This document shows, in pieces, positions 1 through 10,254 of a DNA stretch of 21,533 bases (positions within the stretch are counted from its first letter, which is position 1; each line of letters opens with the position of its first letter). The notes under the pieces were generated by a model. That model was not told the origin of the DNA. It searched no databases and worked only from the letters and a program-made list of their open reading frames with translations. This DNA is from Paraglomus occultum (Eukaryota > Glomeromycota > Glomeromycetes > Paraglomerales > Paraglomeraceae), in assembly GCA_910592205.1 (NCBI GenBank), contig CAJVPJ010000582.1:1-21533 (forward strand). Direction: 5' to 3'. Both the position numbers and the translations under genes were made by a program.

Positions 1-2
1 TG

Positions 3-1529
3 ACGCCATTACGTCATGGATGCACGCATATAGCAGAATGGAATGAATTGACTCGTGTAACACTCAAAAAAATAGTTGACGAGGATTTTTATCAGGTAAA
101 TTATTTTACGTGTAAAACAATGCAATCGATAAATGCGTATCATGCGTTTAAATTGAGCGGTGTTATGACATTGTACTCTGTTTACTTAAAATAGTTAACG
201 AAGGAATACCCGACAATATTAACACCCGACAATATCTGGATAATCGGAATCACCCAGGAGCCATCTACTCGGGAATATTATTTGGTTTTCTATTACGATG
301 TATACGCAATACTGGACAGTTTCGTACGCAACATTGAACGTTTTAAATACATGCAGTATAGCGACTTTGATGAACTCAAAGAGATCGGAGTTGGTGGTTA
401 CGGAACTGTTTATACTGCCAAGTATAAAAAGTATTCGGAAGTAGAACGTATGAAGGAGGAAACTGTTGTGTTAAAACGATATAATGATAAGAATTTTGAT
501 CAGACTTCGGAATTATTTGTTCTAGAGGTAAGCAATAACTTGATAGTATTGATTAAAGTGATATTTAATTTAACCGTTGTATTTTTTTATTTAATAGTTC
601 AAAAATCATGCAAAGTGTTTATACGAATATACAGGCGATGGATTCCTTGAACTTCATGGAGTGACACAAGACCCAGAGACAAAAGAGTACTTAATTGTTA
701 TGCAATATGCTAACCATGGCAGTCTTTTGTCTTATTTGGTTCAAAATATTAACAAATTGTCGTGGTTGGATAAATTAGAGAGTTTGATGGATATTGCATA
801 TGATTTGTATACTATTCATGATGCGGGATTAGTACACTGTGATCTTCATGGCGGAAACATTGTTATGCATAATAGTGACGATGCGCATTATGAATATATA
901 CAACCATTCATATGCGATCTTGGTCTTTCACAATCAGTAAATTCACGCGAGTCAAATTCAACAATTCGAGGCGTTTTGCCATTTATTGCACCCGAAGTCT
1001 TCCATACCAGCAAATTTACTCAGGAATCGGATGTGTATTCATTTGGTATCATTATGTATTTGATCGCTACTGGTGAACCACCATTTAGAGATTGGTCGTT
1101 TGACAAATGTTTGGCGATACGTGTTTGTGAGGGACTGCGACCATCGATGCCTGATTCTGCGCCAGAGGAATACAAGAAACTTGCCGAGCGGTGTTGTGAT
1201 GCTGATCCTGATAAGCGTCCTGATGCAAAGACACTTTGGAATGATAGTAGGATGCTTATTGAAGATGTGGAAAAGGATAAATCTGATGACAGCGTGTGGA
1301 ATGCCGTTTATCATAATGATTTAAAACCATTATCGCGTCTTGAGAAGGAGAGTAAATACTCTAGTAAACTCTTACATACAGGGGATTTGCCCAAACCGCG
1401 AAATAGCTATAATTTGGATTCAGCTGCAGGTATGTTACGCACCTGGTACAAATAAAGTCAATTTACAGGTATTACAATTTTAACGCTTTTATTTCTTATA
1501 ATTTAGGAACTCAAACTCTTTTTGAATAA
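3..1529 (+). CDS. Protein kinase (TKL-like), 5'-partial, with an extra N-lobe fragment in front of a full kinase domain
   Basis: Predicted protein kinase phosphorylating a protein substrate; the start lies upstream of the window. Exons by hand: 3-95, 195-527, 598-1429, 1507-1529, all phase-consistent, giving 426 residues in the window. The first part reads as a kinase N-lobe fragment: a VTLKK strand like the VAIK lysine strand, then GITQEPSTREYYLVFYY, like a beta4-beta5 hinge. It has no catalytic C-lobe and runs straight into a second, complete domain with glycine loop GVGGYGTVY, VVLKRY lysine, HCDLHGGN catalytic loop (HRD changed to HCD), DLG in place of DFG, APEVF and DVYSFGIIMYLIATGEPPF. 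The TQDPETKEYL hinge is, from family knowledge, typical of Glomeromycotina kinases. The last splice (donor GTATGT at 1430) gives an end GTQTLFE; without it, translation stops at 1455. The kinase call is firm; the exon at 3-95 and the last exon are less so. Confidence 0.85.
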
Positions 1530-2447
1530 ACTCGTAATTTACGGTTTATTACAGTTTATTATTATTATTATATGAATTTTATTCAATGGTTCGAATTATA
1601 CGACGTACTTCTATATATGTCAATGTGAATGAGTGCCTTTTCTGGGCAGAGTATTAGAAAATATAAAAAATTATATAAAAGTAAACATTGGGAACGGAAC
1701 TAATCATTTAAAGTTATAAATAAAACTAGCAACGTTTGAATGGACAGTAAAACATACTTTCAATTTCAGCACCGGCTGGATGATGCGTCGGCCAATAATG
1801 TAATGCTACTGGATATTGCTATAGATATAGAGCGATTAGTGCACTTTATGCCAAGAATGCAGAAAAAACCCTGGAAATGCGAGAAAGCAGAAAATGTGAC
1901 ACTCCTGTAAGAATTAAATCTTAGTTTATTCTACTGCTTACTGATGATATTACACGGGCAATAAACTCATATTCCTCAAGAGCTATTGCCATTCTCTTTT
2001 TGTGAAACAAACTCAATTTGAGCCTCCACCGAGTAGACAACCTATCAGTTGCTACGTGTGTCCAGTATTTGATAAAATGCTGCTTTAAGTCATTACAATT
2101 AAAAATTTACGTAATTAGCTGATTTTAGACAAGATGACAATTTTTTTATGACTTTGACAACAGTAGTAAGTATAATAGTGGATGTCGCAACAGTCAATGC
2201 AAAAATTCTATTTACACCGATTATGTAAAAAAAACAACATCGAGATATGTACCCACTATTATTAATACGATTCATATTCCCTACACGAGTACCCTGGGTA
2301 CACATATCAAAGAAATATAGTAAGCATAAATTATGACACGCATGTTATCACAAAACATACAAGGCCGTAACTTTGATAAATTAGATCAATGTGTCTATGA
2401 CGTTCGGTTAGCGTAATTTTCTGCTGTGTTTTAGTTTGGGATCTAGT

Positions 2448-2475
2448 AATGGGTCAAAAAAATTATTGACCCATT
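2448..2475. repeat. Perfect 10-bp inverted repeat (hairpin) with 8-nt loop
   Basis: AATGGGTCAA at 2448-2457 is followed by an A/T loop and its exact complement TTGACCCATT at 2466-2475. The flanks hold GGATCT on one side and GGATCC on the other, so the symmetry is partly extended. The next 60 bases are GC-richer than the surroundings (GGCCGGCGC). This looks like the end or core of a dispersed repeat or small transposable element. A transcription terminator hairpin is unlikely in a fungal nuclear genome. Confidence 0.5.
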
Positions 2476-3607
2476 TCGGATCCTGAAGCAGGCCGGCGCA
2501 TTTCGATTTTTTTGCAAACCGTGATAATCTCCGGAAACATTTTTATCACTGTAGCAGTGACTATATACCAAATGCGTATAACAAGTCTGTTTTTTTTTTT
2601 ACTTGACGTTGTAGACGTTGGCCTATATCTATGCACGTAAACATCAAATGTTGTTAACAAACTCGGTTTATAATAATAACAATCAAATAACATTTGCTTT
2701 AATTCTATATTATTAAAGTAAACGATTCGCTCGCTCATACATTTAATACCAAAAGGTTTATTAAATAAGCATTGTGAATTATATGCTATGTGTGTACTAA
2801 TATGATAAACATATGTTCTGTAGATTGTCACGTTTTGCAAAATCGAAATGGGGTTAACAATATTTTGACTCATTCTCAATTGTATTCTAGCGCTTGCTTT
2901 TTTCTTCTTTGCGCCGATAAAGAAGGGCATGTGTTATTTTTCATAATAAACTAGCATCTATTTACACAAGAAACTCGGTTAAGACATTGGCCTGTTAAAG
3001 ACTCTTTCAATTATCTAATGAGCACGCTAACATCGCAATTAATTTGTATTTGAGAAATCTCGGGTAAAGTTTCACGTGCGCGCACTTATGGATGATTATG
3101 ATACAAGTATACATGAGACTCAGTTTAGCCATTTCATTCAATCGCAGTTATAACGGGAAATCCTTCTCTATTGGAATTATTGCGGAAAACTTTAATGTAA
3201 ACTCTTTACAACAGTTGTAAATTTAAATAGTACCTTTAATTTTGCGGGATATGCTACTATTTGACGGTGAGAATATTGTAAGATTTATGTGAAAATTCTA
3301 AAGCTTTTACTATAATGACGACATACGTTTTTGGAATTCAAAGTTTTTTGATAAATGTATCATGATGGCCAGCGCCGTGTTACTTACCCTATTATTAATT
3401 CACTTTAAACAGTTCTCAAGTAAAAATGTTCGTAATATTTAAATATGCGTATTCCAACCCATTAGTCGATTACATAGTAAACAGATTGACACAATAGTAC
3501 GATTGTAAGTTACTACTATTCCTTAATTTTTGGTGTAAAATTATATTTTACAGATTTACAATAATTCTAAAAGTGTATGAGTATGTGGTGTAATATTAAA
3601 TTTATAT

Positions 3608-3664
3608 GCCGGCCCGAAAAGGTAACACAAGTTGGTAACCATCAGATTTAGCGGGCGGCCCGTG
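3608..3664. repeat. GC-rich patch, possible dispersed repeat fragment
   Basis: A patch of about 57 bases bounded by GCCGGCCCG and CGGGCGGCCCG lies in DNA that is otherwise strongly AT-rich. It contains two GGTAAC copies, at GGTAACACAAG and TTGGTAACC. No open reading frame of useful length crosses it. The sharp change in composition suggests an inserted or repeat-derived piece; this is inference, and copies elsewhere in the genome would be needed to prove it. Confidence 0.3.
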
Positions 3665-5040
3665 TTAAAAATCTTTCGTTCTCACGATCAATATTATGAT
3701 TGGGTTGCAGAAAACGTTCCATGCCCAAACATTGGAAAACTATGCAAATTTTTACCAGAGGATAAAATTATATCTATATGTGCGTACCACGCATCTAAAA
3801 CTTGATCTGGTCATAGTTATATTAAAATGTAGTGACAGCAAACGTAAACGATAGCAAACAATGATAATTATTTTCAGTATAAATCTGTAGAGTTACATAA
3901 TTTGATCATCGAGTAATGTCAGAGACCCTCTAAACAATAAATCCGTAGTGCCAACGCAACGTATTGTTTTTGTAGATAGTATACGTGTACAGTACTAACA
4001 CGGCAATAAGTAAATACATCAGTCTTATAGAAAAAGTAATTACTAAGAATATGAAATTCTGAAATTTTTTTTGTTTGATTAATTCAGTTTATTATTATAA
4101 ATGCTTTACTACAACATTCGTCCATAACATTTCAAATTTTTAACAAAGAAAAATTCGACATGAATGTGGCATATTAAACGACACATACTTTTTATTCACA
4201 GCTCTCGAACCTCCCGTGCAATAAAGTAATCGAACTGATTTGCTCTTAGTCTATGCACTTTCTTTTTGAGCAGCATAATTTACCCGTACTTTTAAATCCA
4301 TATAATTTAACATGCATCGATAAACTTGACTATATTTTCTTAATCCACTTTTATTTTATGTGCAGTTTCCCTTTATTGGTCGAAACAATAAAGAATATGT
4401 GAACTATCACATTTCATTGGACAACAATCGTCTATTTCGAATTAAATGATCTGCAAGGACGAAGCACAGCGATTGTTTGTTATATTACAGTATTACATTA
4501 CATAACACGTGTAACAACCATGCAATGCGATAATAAAGAACGAACGCTCATTCTGACCATTCTTCTTACTGATAGGTAAATATTATTACCCAAGAAAAAC
4601 TGCACTCATGCGATCGAAAGAATAATTACACATTCGAACATGATTGTAAGTTAAAAGTTTTACGGCAATTTTTTTTAAAACGTCTTCAACTTTATCAATT
4701 GAGTATTGGTTTAAAATTACGTAGTGCTCGAACATTACGACGCAGGTGTGCACAGCTTTTGGTGTATACTAACTTGTGTTATTTGAGAAACTTATTACAG
4801 CTAGAAATCTACTATATCGACGTTAGTAAATATAGGCAAAATATCTGCTTTCCGACTGTCCATAATTGCAAGAAATAAAACAGTAATGTTACAATAGTTT
4901 GAATAAAGTAATAAACACCACGAAACAATTGTAATTATTTATTATATTATAATCTTGCAGTGTTTTCGTTAACACTAATAGGAAAATGATTACAGGAAAA
5001 AGACTCAATTATTGCCGCATCGCTCATGTTTTTTGGTACG

Positions 5041-5371
5041 TCAATTAAGTGGAGGGTCTGGTTGTGGATTAAACCTTTTTACTCGTTCATGTGGAGGATC
5101 TGGTTGTGGATTAAACCTTTTTACTCGTTCATGTGGAGGATCTGGTTGTGGATTAAACCTTTCAACGTTTCTTGCTTTGACTACAAAATACACGAACAAA
5201 AAGAGTTTTTGAGTCAAGTGGCATTCTTACAAGTATACCTGAGAATCAATTCTCTTGTCTCTTCTAATACTTACCGGCAAAAGACTTGAGTTCTCCCGCT
5301 GGCACTGCGCCGACGTAGCATAACAAGTAAATCAAAGCGCAAATAAAGAGGATTGTTGATTTGGAGGCCAT
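5041..5371 (-). CDS. Secreted KEX2-processed repeat peptide precursor (78 aa)
   Basis: Small secreted precursor predicted to be cut into short peptides in the late secretory pathway. Exon 1 runs 5371-5275 and exon 2 runs 5180-5041, joined over a 94-nt intron (donor GTAAGT, acceptor TTTTGTAG) in matching phase 1. Exon 1 encodes a signal peptide: MASKS, a hydrophobic core TILFICALIYLLCYVG, then a small-residue cleavage region around AVPA. Exon 2 encodes three tandem copies of FNPQPDPP: two full 14-residue units, FNPQPDPPHERVKR, and a final FNPQPDPPLN before the stop. KR precedes the second and third copies in an RVKR context that suits Kex2/furin-type proteases; ER precedes the first. This is the layout of fungal KEX2-processed repeat proteins and alpha-type pheromone precursors; the receptor and role are unknown. 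A TATA-like box lies about 100 nt upstream. The plus strand is also open across the repeats but has no signal peptide or splice structure. Confidence 0.85.
5051..5162. repeat. 42-bp tandem repeat, about 2.7 copies, inside the repeat-peptide gene
   Basis: Units at 5051-5092 and 5093-5134 are full length; the third, from 5135, is cut off after about 28 bases. The two full units differ by one base (GGAGGG versus GGAGGA), a synonymous GAC/GAT change in the aspartate codon on the minus strand. A unit of 42 bp is exactly 14 codons, so copies can be gained or lost without changing the frame. Confidence 0.95.
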
Positions 5372-5468
5372 TGTTTCCAATGCGTTGGCAAATTTTGGTT
5401 ATTATTCGACGTTTAGCTGAGGTCAATTGAAGTGTTCAAAATCTTGGTAAAGGCATTCCAGAGGCTCA

Positions 5469-5479
5469 TTTATATAAAT
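5469..5479 (-). promoter_or_regulatory. TATA-like box of the repeat-peptide gene
   Basis: The minus strand reads ATTTATATAAATG here, about 100 nt upstream of the ATG at 5371. It is the clearest TATA-like element near that start and supports transcription of the minus strand. Confidence 0.5.
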
Positions 5480-6373
5480 GACAAAGTCAATAATTTTTAA
5501 TGTTGATCTTAGCTGTGACTCTTGGTTACAAATCTGTTAAACGTTGTTGCGGATCTGTTAAGGAAAATAATAAAGGAGGACGTATCCCAACTCGTCATAC
5601 ATTAGTGTTAGACTTTTGTTACGAACTAATAGAAAAGATCGAATAAACACTAATTTGTAGGCGTTTCGGCTACCCGTTACGCAAAAATTTTGCTGTGATA
5701 ATAAAATATACCTTGCGACTATCTGTCTGTTTCAAGGTGTACTGTTTCTAAAAAACTAGTACCTTTTTGGATGACAGACTAATACTAATCTGGATAAATT
5801 CAATTGCGTAAGTGCACCCATAATCGGCCCGGGCTACCGCTATTTCAGACTTAAATGTGTGTACGCTCTTATTATCGCAAATAAAACCAAACCATATTTC
5901 CACAACAATGCCGTTACCACTCACAATCACCTGAAATATTCTAACGCCCAAATAAACAAACGTGTAATTGTTGATCATTGCTGATATCTTATTGAAAGTC
6001 TATTGGATACAAATCAGACGATACTGTTTTCCTCGAAACATCTAGACCAATCCTTCAGTCTACTACATTTACATGCAGAGACTATGAACGAATGTGCGAA
6101 CATCACATCCCTTATATCTAATAACTTGTTGATGATAACAAAAACGCTAACTTACAAGTGAATGGATGATGAACACACACACTCACATGTTTACAAGATA
6201 ACGTCATGCTGAACTAATCCCCCATTGCGCCAATATTTTCAGTTTCCCCTAACGATTAATGGATATATTTTTTCGCAAATAAACAAACAAACAAAACAAA
6301 GAAACCAAAACAGAACAAAATAAAATTGCCCACATGCGAAAAGAACCATCAAAAAAGTTGTTCTCGAATTCAA
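5480..6373. other. Intergenic region between the repeat-peptide and Hsp70-like genes
   Basis: Mostly AT-rich non-coding DNA. A 9-bp inverted repeat ATTAGTGTT/AACACTAAT sits around 5600-5653. Open stretch 5978-5748 on the minus strand is described separately. An A-rich tract with AAAC units covers roughly 6280-6325, directly before the Hsp70-like start, and may be 5' untranslated sequence. I saw no clear heat-shock element. Confidence 0.5.
5748..5978 (-). CDS. Possible exon or gene remnant, 76 codons, unrecognised
   Basis: Open from an ATG at 5978 to a TAG, with more balanced codons than neighbouring chance frames and a stretch IVVEIWFGFICDNKSVHTF that could be a folded protein core. AAAAAG|GTACTAG near the end could be a splice donor, but I could not find a convincing downstream exon. 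I recognise no family and no signal peptide. It may be one exon of a decayed gene or chance. Confidence 0.2.
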   Translation of the reverse strand: MINNYTFVYLGVRIFQVIVSGNGIVVEIWFGFICDNKSVHTFKSEIAVARADYGCTYAIEFIQISISLSSKKVLVF

Positions 6374-8918
6374 ATGGGGACGTTAACATTTTCTGATTCT
6401 GCTTTACTGAGCGATTTCGACGACAATCAAGAAAGAGCATTGTCTTTTTCCGAGGAAGACCTTCGTTATGTGGTCGCTCTCGGTAACGTGTATACTGAGC
6501 GTGCGTTACAGAGTATCCCAAGCTATTAGTAATTGTAAATTATCTTTCAGACTTTGGCACAACATTTTCGGGCATTGCTTTTGGTCAATTGCAAAGGAAA
6601 GATAAAGTAGTCGTTAATACTAATTGGTAGCACCTCCTTCTTAATTTGACTTTCCTGACTTGAGACAAAGTGGTCGATCGACTAATAAATTTGTTCATCA
6701 GGGGCAAATACGTACATAAAATTCCAACACGCCTGATTTACGACTCCAATGGAAAGGTTCTTTGTTGGGGTTTAGATGCCGCATCTTCATCTCAAGTGAA
6801 TAAGCTGAAAAGCCAATATAAGGATGACATATTTTTTGCAGAATTGTTTAAACTTTACTTGTCATCTGACAAGAAAAGTTATAGGGCAAAATTGCCCCCA
6901 AGTGTCTCTTATCAAAAGGCAATTGTAGATTTTCTGACCTGTATTAAACAAGTATGTATACGCTTAGTCCATAAGATGTGATATATTCTGTACTCTAAGT
7001 AAGACTAATGATTTGCTAGGAAATCGATCGAATAATCGATAGACGTGAATTAATATTCAATAACGCTGGAGATGGTACGTTTCCTTAATAGTAATGTAGT
7101 TTAATGCTTTAACACCAATGGTTAATCGTAACATGTATTGCGTAACCGTCTCTCCCGAAATAGTCAAATTCCCAGAGGAATTTCGTATCGCGCTAACTGT
7201 TCCTGTAGAATGGTGAGTGGGCGATACATCTCCCCTCTTTTCCTTTTGAATTCGTACTATTGAACATTTGCAACATTACCTCAAAAAGGGGTTTCGGATC
7301 CAACGATGTAATGCGCGACTGCATGCATAAAGCCGGATTTACCTTAGAAAAAGACTCGGAACAATTACAATTCTTACCAGAACGTAAGTGTGATTATGGG
7401 TACGGGATAGGAACACTTGATAATAGCTAATCTCGATATTTTTTATGCGTATCTTAGCGGCAGCTGCGGCAATTTCCTGCCTCCAAGATCGTGAAAATTA
7501 TAATCTAAAACCAGGCGGTAAGAGAGATCATCTCCGTACAATTAATTAAAATTTCGTCGTCGGTTCAGAACATCATTCCCTTCCTCTCCTTTCTCTCCTA
7601 CCACTTAGACTCTTACATAATTGCCGACTGTGGCGGCGGTACGGTTGACTTAAGCACGTATAGAATACGCGCGGATAACAAAATCGACGAAAAGACCATA
7701 AGTAAGGGGGCAACGTGCGGCAGTACGAGTGTCGACAGAAAATTTTTGAATTTTCTTGCAAAGCAGCTGGGCATCAAAAAGAACAGAATGGAAAACCTGA
7801 GACTGAAAACCATCCCGTGTTTGGTTTATGATGTTTTCGCACCTATCAAACACAAGTTCGACGGCGATGAAGAGCACTTTAAAGAATTCGAGCTCAATAT
7901 TATGGGAGATTGTCCTTCGCTTGAGAAACATGCCAGTCCAAAAAAAATAGACGCTTTGGATGAGGACGAATGGATAATTAAGCATGATTACAAGACCATA
8001 AAATCTTTTTTTGATTCCAGCGTCAACAAAATCATAGACCTGATTAGGTAAGTGTATGTAAACGAATAGAGACATTGTTCAATCTGAACAAATAATGTTG
8101 AGACATCTCTTTTGCTATATAGGCAACAAATCGATTTAAGTCCTCAAAAATGTGCAGCGTTGCTCATGGTCGGAGGTTACAGGTACATGTTATCAAGGAT
8201 TTATCATAACGTACCTTTGCTTTTCCCAATTATATGCCGTTGTTCTAATTGTTTTGTGTAATCCTCAGCGAATCTCCATATCTGCAAGCGAGGATAAGGG
8301 AAGAGTTTAAGGAACATATACCATCGATTATTGTACCACCATCACCAAAACCGACAGTATCCATTGTCGAAGGTGCAGGGTTTTACGGTAAGTTAGAAAC
8401 TGTATAAAAATATGCATGCCCATGCCCAATCTAACCCTTGATATTGTGTAGGCCTCAATTGTGACGAGATTATTAAAACCCGTGTGTTGAAACATTATTT
8501 CGGCGTAAAGACGCTGAATCATCCCGTCTTAATAATGCTCAGCGGGGACTTGCACGTGTTTTCTGTTATTGCGAGCAAAGGGTCAAGTATTCCTCCCCCC
8601 ACACCATTTAAGGAGGTTTATAAACCATTATTTCCCGACCAAGAAAAAGCCAACGTGAGTATCTATTATTCCGATACGGACGATCCGGACGACGCAGACG
8701 ATGACACCGTCGTTCACAAACTCAAACATTGGGTCGTTGACATACCCGATGTCCAACACGGTCTTAATAGGGTAATCGAGGTGTCATTGTCGTTTGGAAT
8801 AGAATTGGCAGAAATAAAGGCGACGGCTAGAAATAGTATTACGGGAAAGGTGTACGAAGTTGCAGAGATTAAAGAAGCAGACGAATATTATGAGGAAGAA
8901 AAGCTTTGGGCTTCATGA
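6374..8918 (+). CDS. Hsp70-like ATPase (HSPA12-type), 592 aa, 11 exons
   Basis: Predicted ATP-binding protein of the actin/Hsp70 fold. Hand-made exons: 6374-6482, 6551-6626, 6702-6951, 7020-7074, 7164-7212, 7289-7383, 7458-7517, 7609-8047, 8123-8182, 8269-8387, 8452-8918. All ten introns (about 65-90 nt) join in phase and the total is exactly 593 codons. Motifs in order: phosphate-1 DFGTTFSG at residues 37-44 (the D is made by splicing), KIPTRLIYD, RIALTVPVEW, the AAAAIS helix that matches EPEAAAI in relatives, phosphate-2 IADCGGGTVD near 236-245, CGSTSVDRKFL, the adenosine motif VGGYSES at 394-400, and IIKTRVLKHYFGVKT. As in HSPA12 proteins, the canonical DnaK substrate-binding domain and EEVD end are absent; the C-terminal part holds an acidic run DTDDPDDADDD. 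The ATG at 6374 is the first in frame. Client or role unknown; the family is expanded in mycorrhizal fungi. Confidence 0.92.
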
Positions 8919-8974
8919 GGAATTGTTGACTAGTGTTAAATGTTGTTGTATATTGTATATTTGTTTTATATATT

Positions 8975-8980
8975 AATAAA
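8975..8980 (+). terminator. AATAAA polyadenylation signal of the Hsp70-like gene
   Basis: AATAAA occurs about 57 nt after the stop codon at 8918, in AT-rich sequence, a suitable place for 3' end formation of this transcript. Confidence 0.4.
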
Positions 8981-9291
8981 TAATTCCTTCTTTTGTTGAT
9001 ATGGCGTTTAGAGATAGTTTATGTAATGTTGTCATTTCATTAATTACTTTTTTCGTTACTGGCTTTCATATGACAATGATGTAACTAACCAGCTGTAGTG
9101 GTGACGAAGAAATGTTTATTTGTTCAAGTCTGATATAATATGTATATATGGAATAGGTATCATCAAATCGTTATACGATCATCACAAACTAAATCTTTTG
9201 TAGGTAAAATAGAAAGACATTTCAAATATTGGCATCACTCTTTCATCAGCTATTTCGCTATTTAGCACAGCAGACTCGAATTCACATAAAT

Positions 9292-10080
9292 TTACTGGTA
9301 GGTTCCAATCGTAAACATCAGTACAGCGAGTCCGACAGTATCCAAGAACCCTTTAAGAAATTTAAGCTTTGCCAGGAGGAACGGTCTTTGGTGGGCGGAT
9401 AGGAAAAAAAGTTATAAACCATGCGTTTTCCCAACATTATTATCATACTAATTCATCACAACGAGGCGAGGATTACAATGCAGTATTTACCTGTTGTCCC
9501 AAATGTGCCCGCTTACAACATAAGGAACAATCCATCCGCCAAACAGAACCAAGCCGAGAAAAGCAGCTTCATTGGAATCCTCCGTTTTGGTAATATTGAG
9601 GAGCACCCCAGTAACGTACGCCTAGATAATAAAGATGAGGACGGGATGACAAGGAGTGATTCATGGTTACGACAAGATGTGTATATAGCGATCGATCATA
9701 GCACACATTGTTAATACTTTCTTTACCTGAAGAACACACGTCAACAGTTCGATGACTAAATTACGTCTATAAAAACGTCAAAAGCATAACGACACATGTA
9801 AATACTCTTCCTCTTCCAAGTACATTTTCACCATCATATTCTTGATCGGTCGTACTCACTTTGAACAACATTCAGCCTGCTTGCATTTCTCCGTACCCGC
9901 ACCCGCACCCTTTTCTTGAGTCATAGCTGCATGCAATCGTTCACCAAAGAGAAGACTAAAGATTATACCACCTGCGGCAAACCTGGCAAGACTACCAGCA
10001 ACTAATGAACGAACGAACGATATGGGTAGTGTAGTGGTAGTGGTGATAAGTGTCAAAAAGAGTCGAGTTGTAGTAAACAT
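9292..10080 (-). CDS. Polytopic membrane protein, 161 aa, four exons including a 40-nt micro-exon
   Basis: Small integral membrane protein of unknown function. Exons: 10080-9860, 9766-9727, 9621-9491, 9385-9292; phases match at all three junctions and the sum is 162 codons with stop. Four hydrophobic stretches are visible: LVAGSLARFAAGGIIFSLLF (near residues 26-46), LVIELLTCVLQAYVTGVLL (made by joining the micro-exon to exon 3), AAFLGLVLFGGWIVPYVV, and FLDTVGLAVLMFTIGTY at the end. A cysteine-containing loop, EKCKQAECCSK, follows the first stretch. The start is supported by an in-frame stop 18 nt upstream and a TATA box about 165 nt upstream. The last acceptor is a weaker CAAAG. Convergent with the Hsp70-like gene, with about 370 bp between the stops. 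I do not recognise the family. The first and third exons are firm; the micro-exon rests on phase and hydrophobicity. Confidence 0.7.
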
Positions 10081-10243
10081 TCTTTTTTCCTTTCACCGAG
10101 AATTATACCGACCTACGGCAATGGGAGATACTTGAAACATCTTTTCTTTCCTCTTTGAAATTTGTGTCGTAAAGGTGTTGGATGATGTTAAAGAGAACAA
10201 GCTACACGCTCTCGTGATTGTTTTCTGCGGTTACCATCCATGG

Positions 10244-10254
10244 CTTTATATATA
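10244..10254 (-). promoter_or_regulatory. TATA box of the membrane protein gene
   Basis: The minus strand reads TATATATAAAG, about 165 nt upstream of the ATG at 10080. It is the best TATA match on this side of the gene. Confidence 0.5.

Larger units (their letters stand above)
1530..5040. other. Intergenic region without a supported gene
   Basis: About 3.5 kb of AT-rich DNA with stops in all frames. The only longer open frame, 2463-2930 on the minus strand (155 aa), has low-complexity lysine and tyrosine-rich composition, no domain I recognise and runs into a hairpin, so I do not call it a gene. A perfect inverted repeat (2448-2475) and a GC-rich patch (3608-3664) stand out and may be parts of dispersed repeats. 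At 1770-1915 an open stretch after a possible acceptor encodes LLDIAIDIERLVHF, faintly like the kinase helix before the catalytic loop; this could be a decayed kinase piece but the match is too short to call. Confidence 0.6.

Noticed and set aside
1770-1915. Open stretch with LLDIAIDIERLVHF after a possible acceptor, like the kinase segment before the catalytic loop
   Set aside because: The similarity covers about 14 residues only, the HRD loop itself is absent and no flanking kinase motifs are seen.
2463-2930. 155-codon minus-strand open frame
   Set aside because: Low-complexity composition, no recognised domain, and it ends in the hairpin repeat; more likely chance or repeat-derived.
5012-5212. 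Plus-strand open frame with GGSGCGLNLFTRSC repeats, cysteine-rich
   Set aside because: It is the reverse complement of the minus-strand repeat peptide exon, has no signal peptide and no ATG of its own at the start, while the minus strand offers a signal peptide, a phase-matched intron and KR sites.
7573-8075. Minus-strand open frames across the Hsp70-like gene
   Set aside because: They lie opposite the conserved phosphate-2 exon of the Hsp70-like gene and show no family motifs.
9369-9714. Plus-strand open frames of 74 and 97 codons
   Set aside because: They lie opposite exons 3 and 4 of the minus-strand membrane protein gene, whose junctions are in phase and which encodes clear membrane segments.
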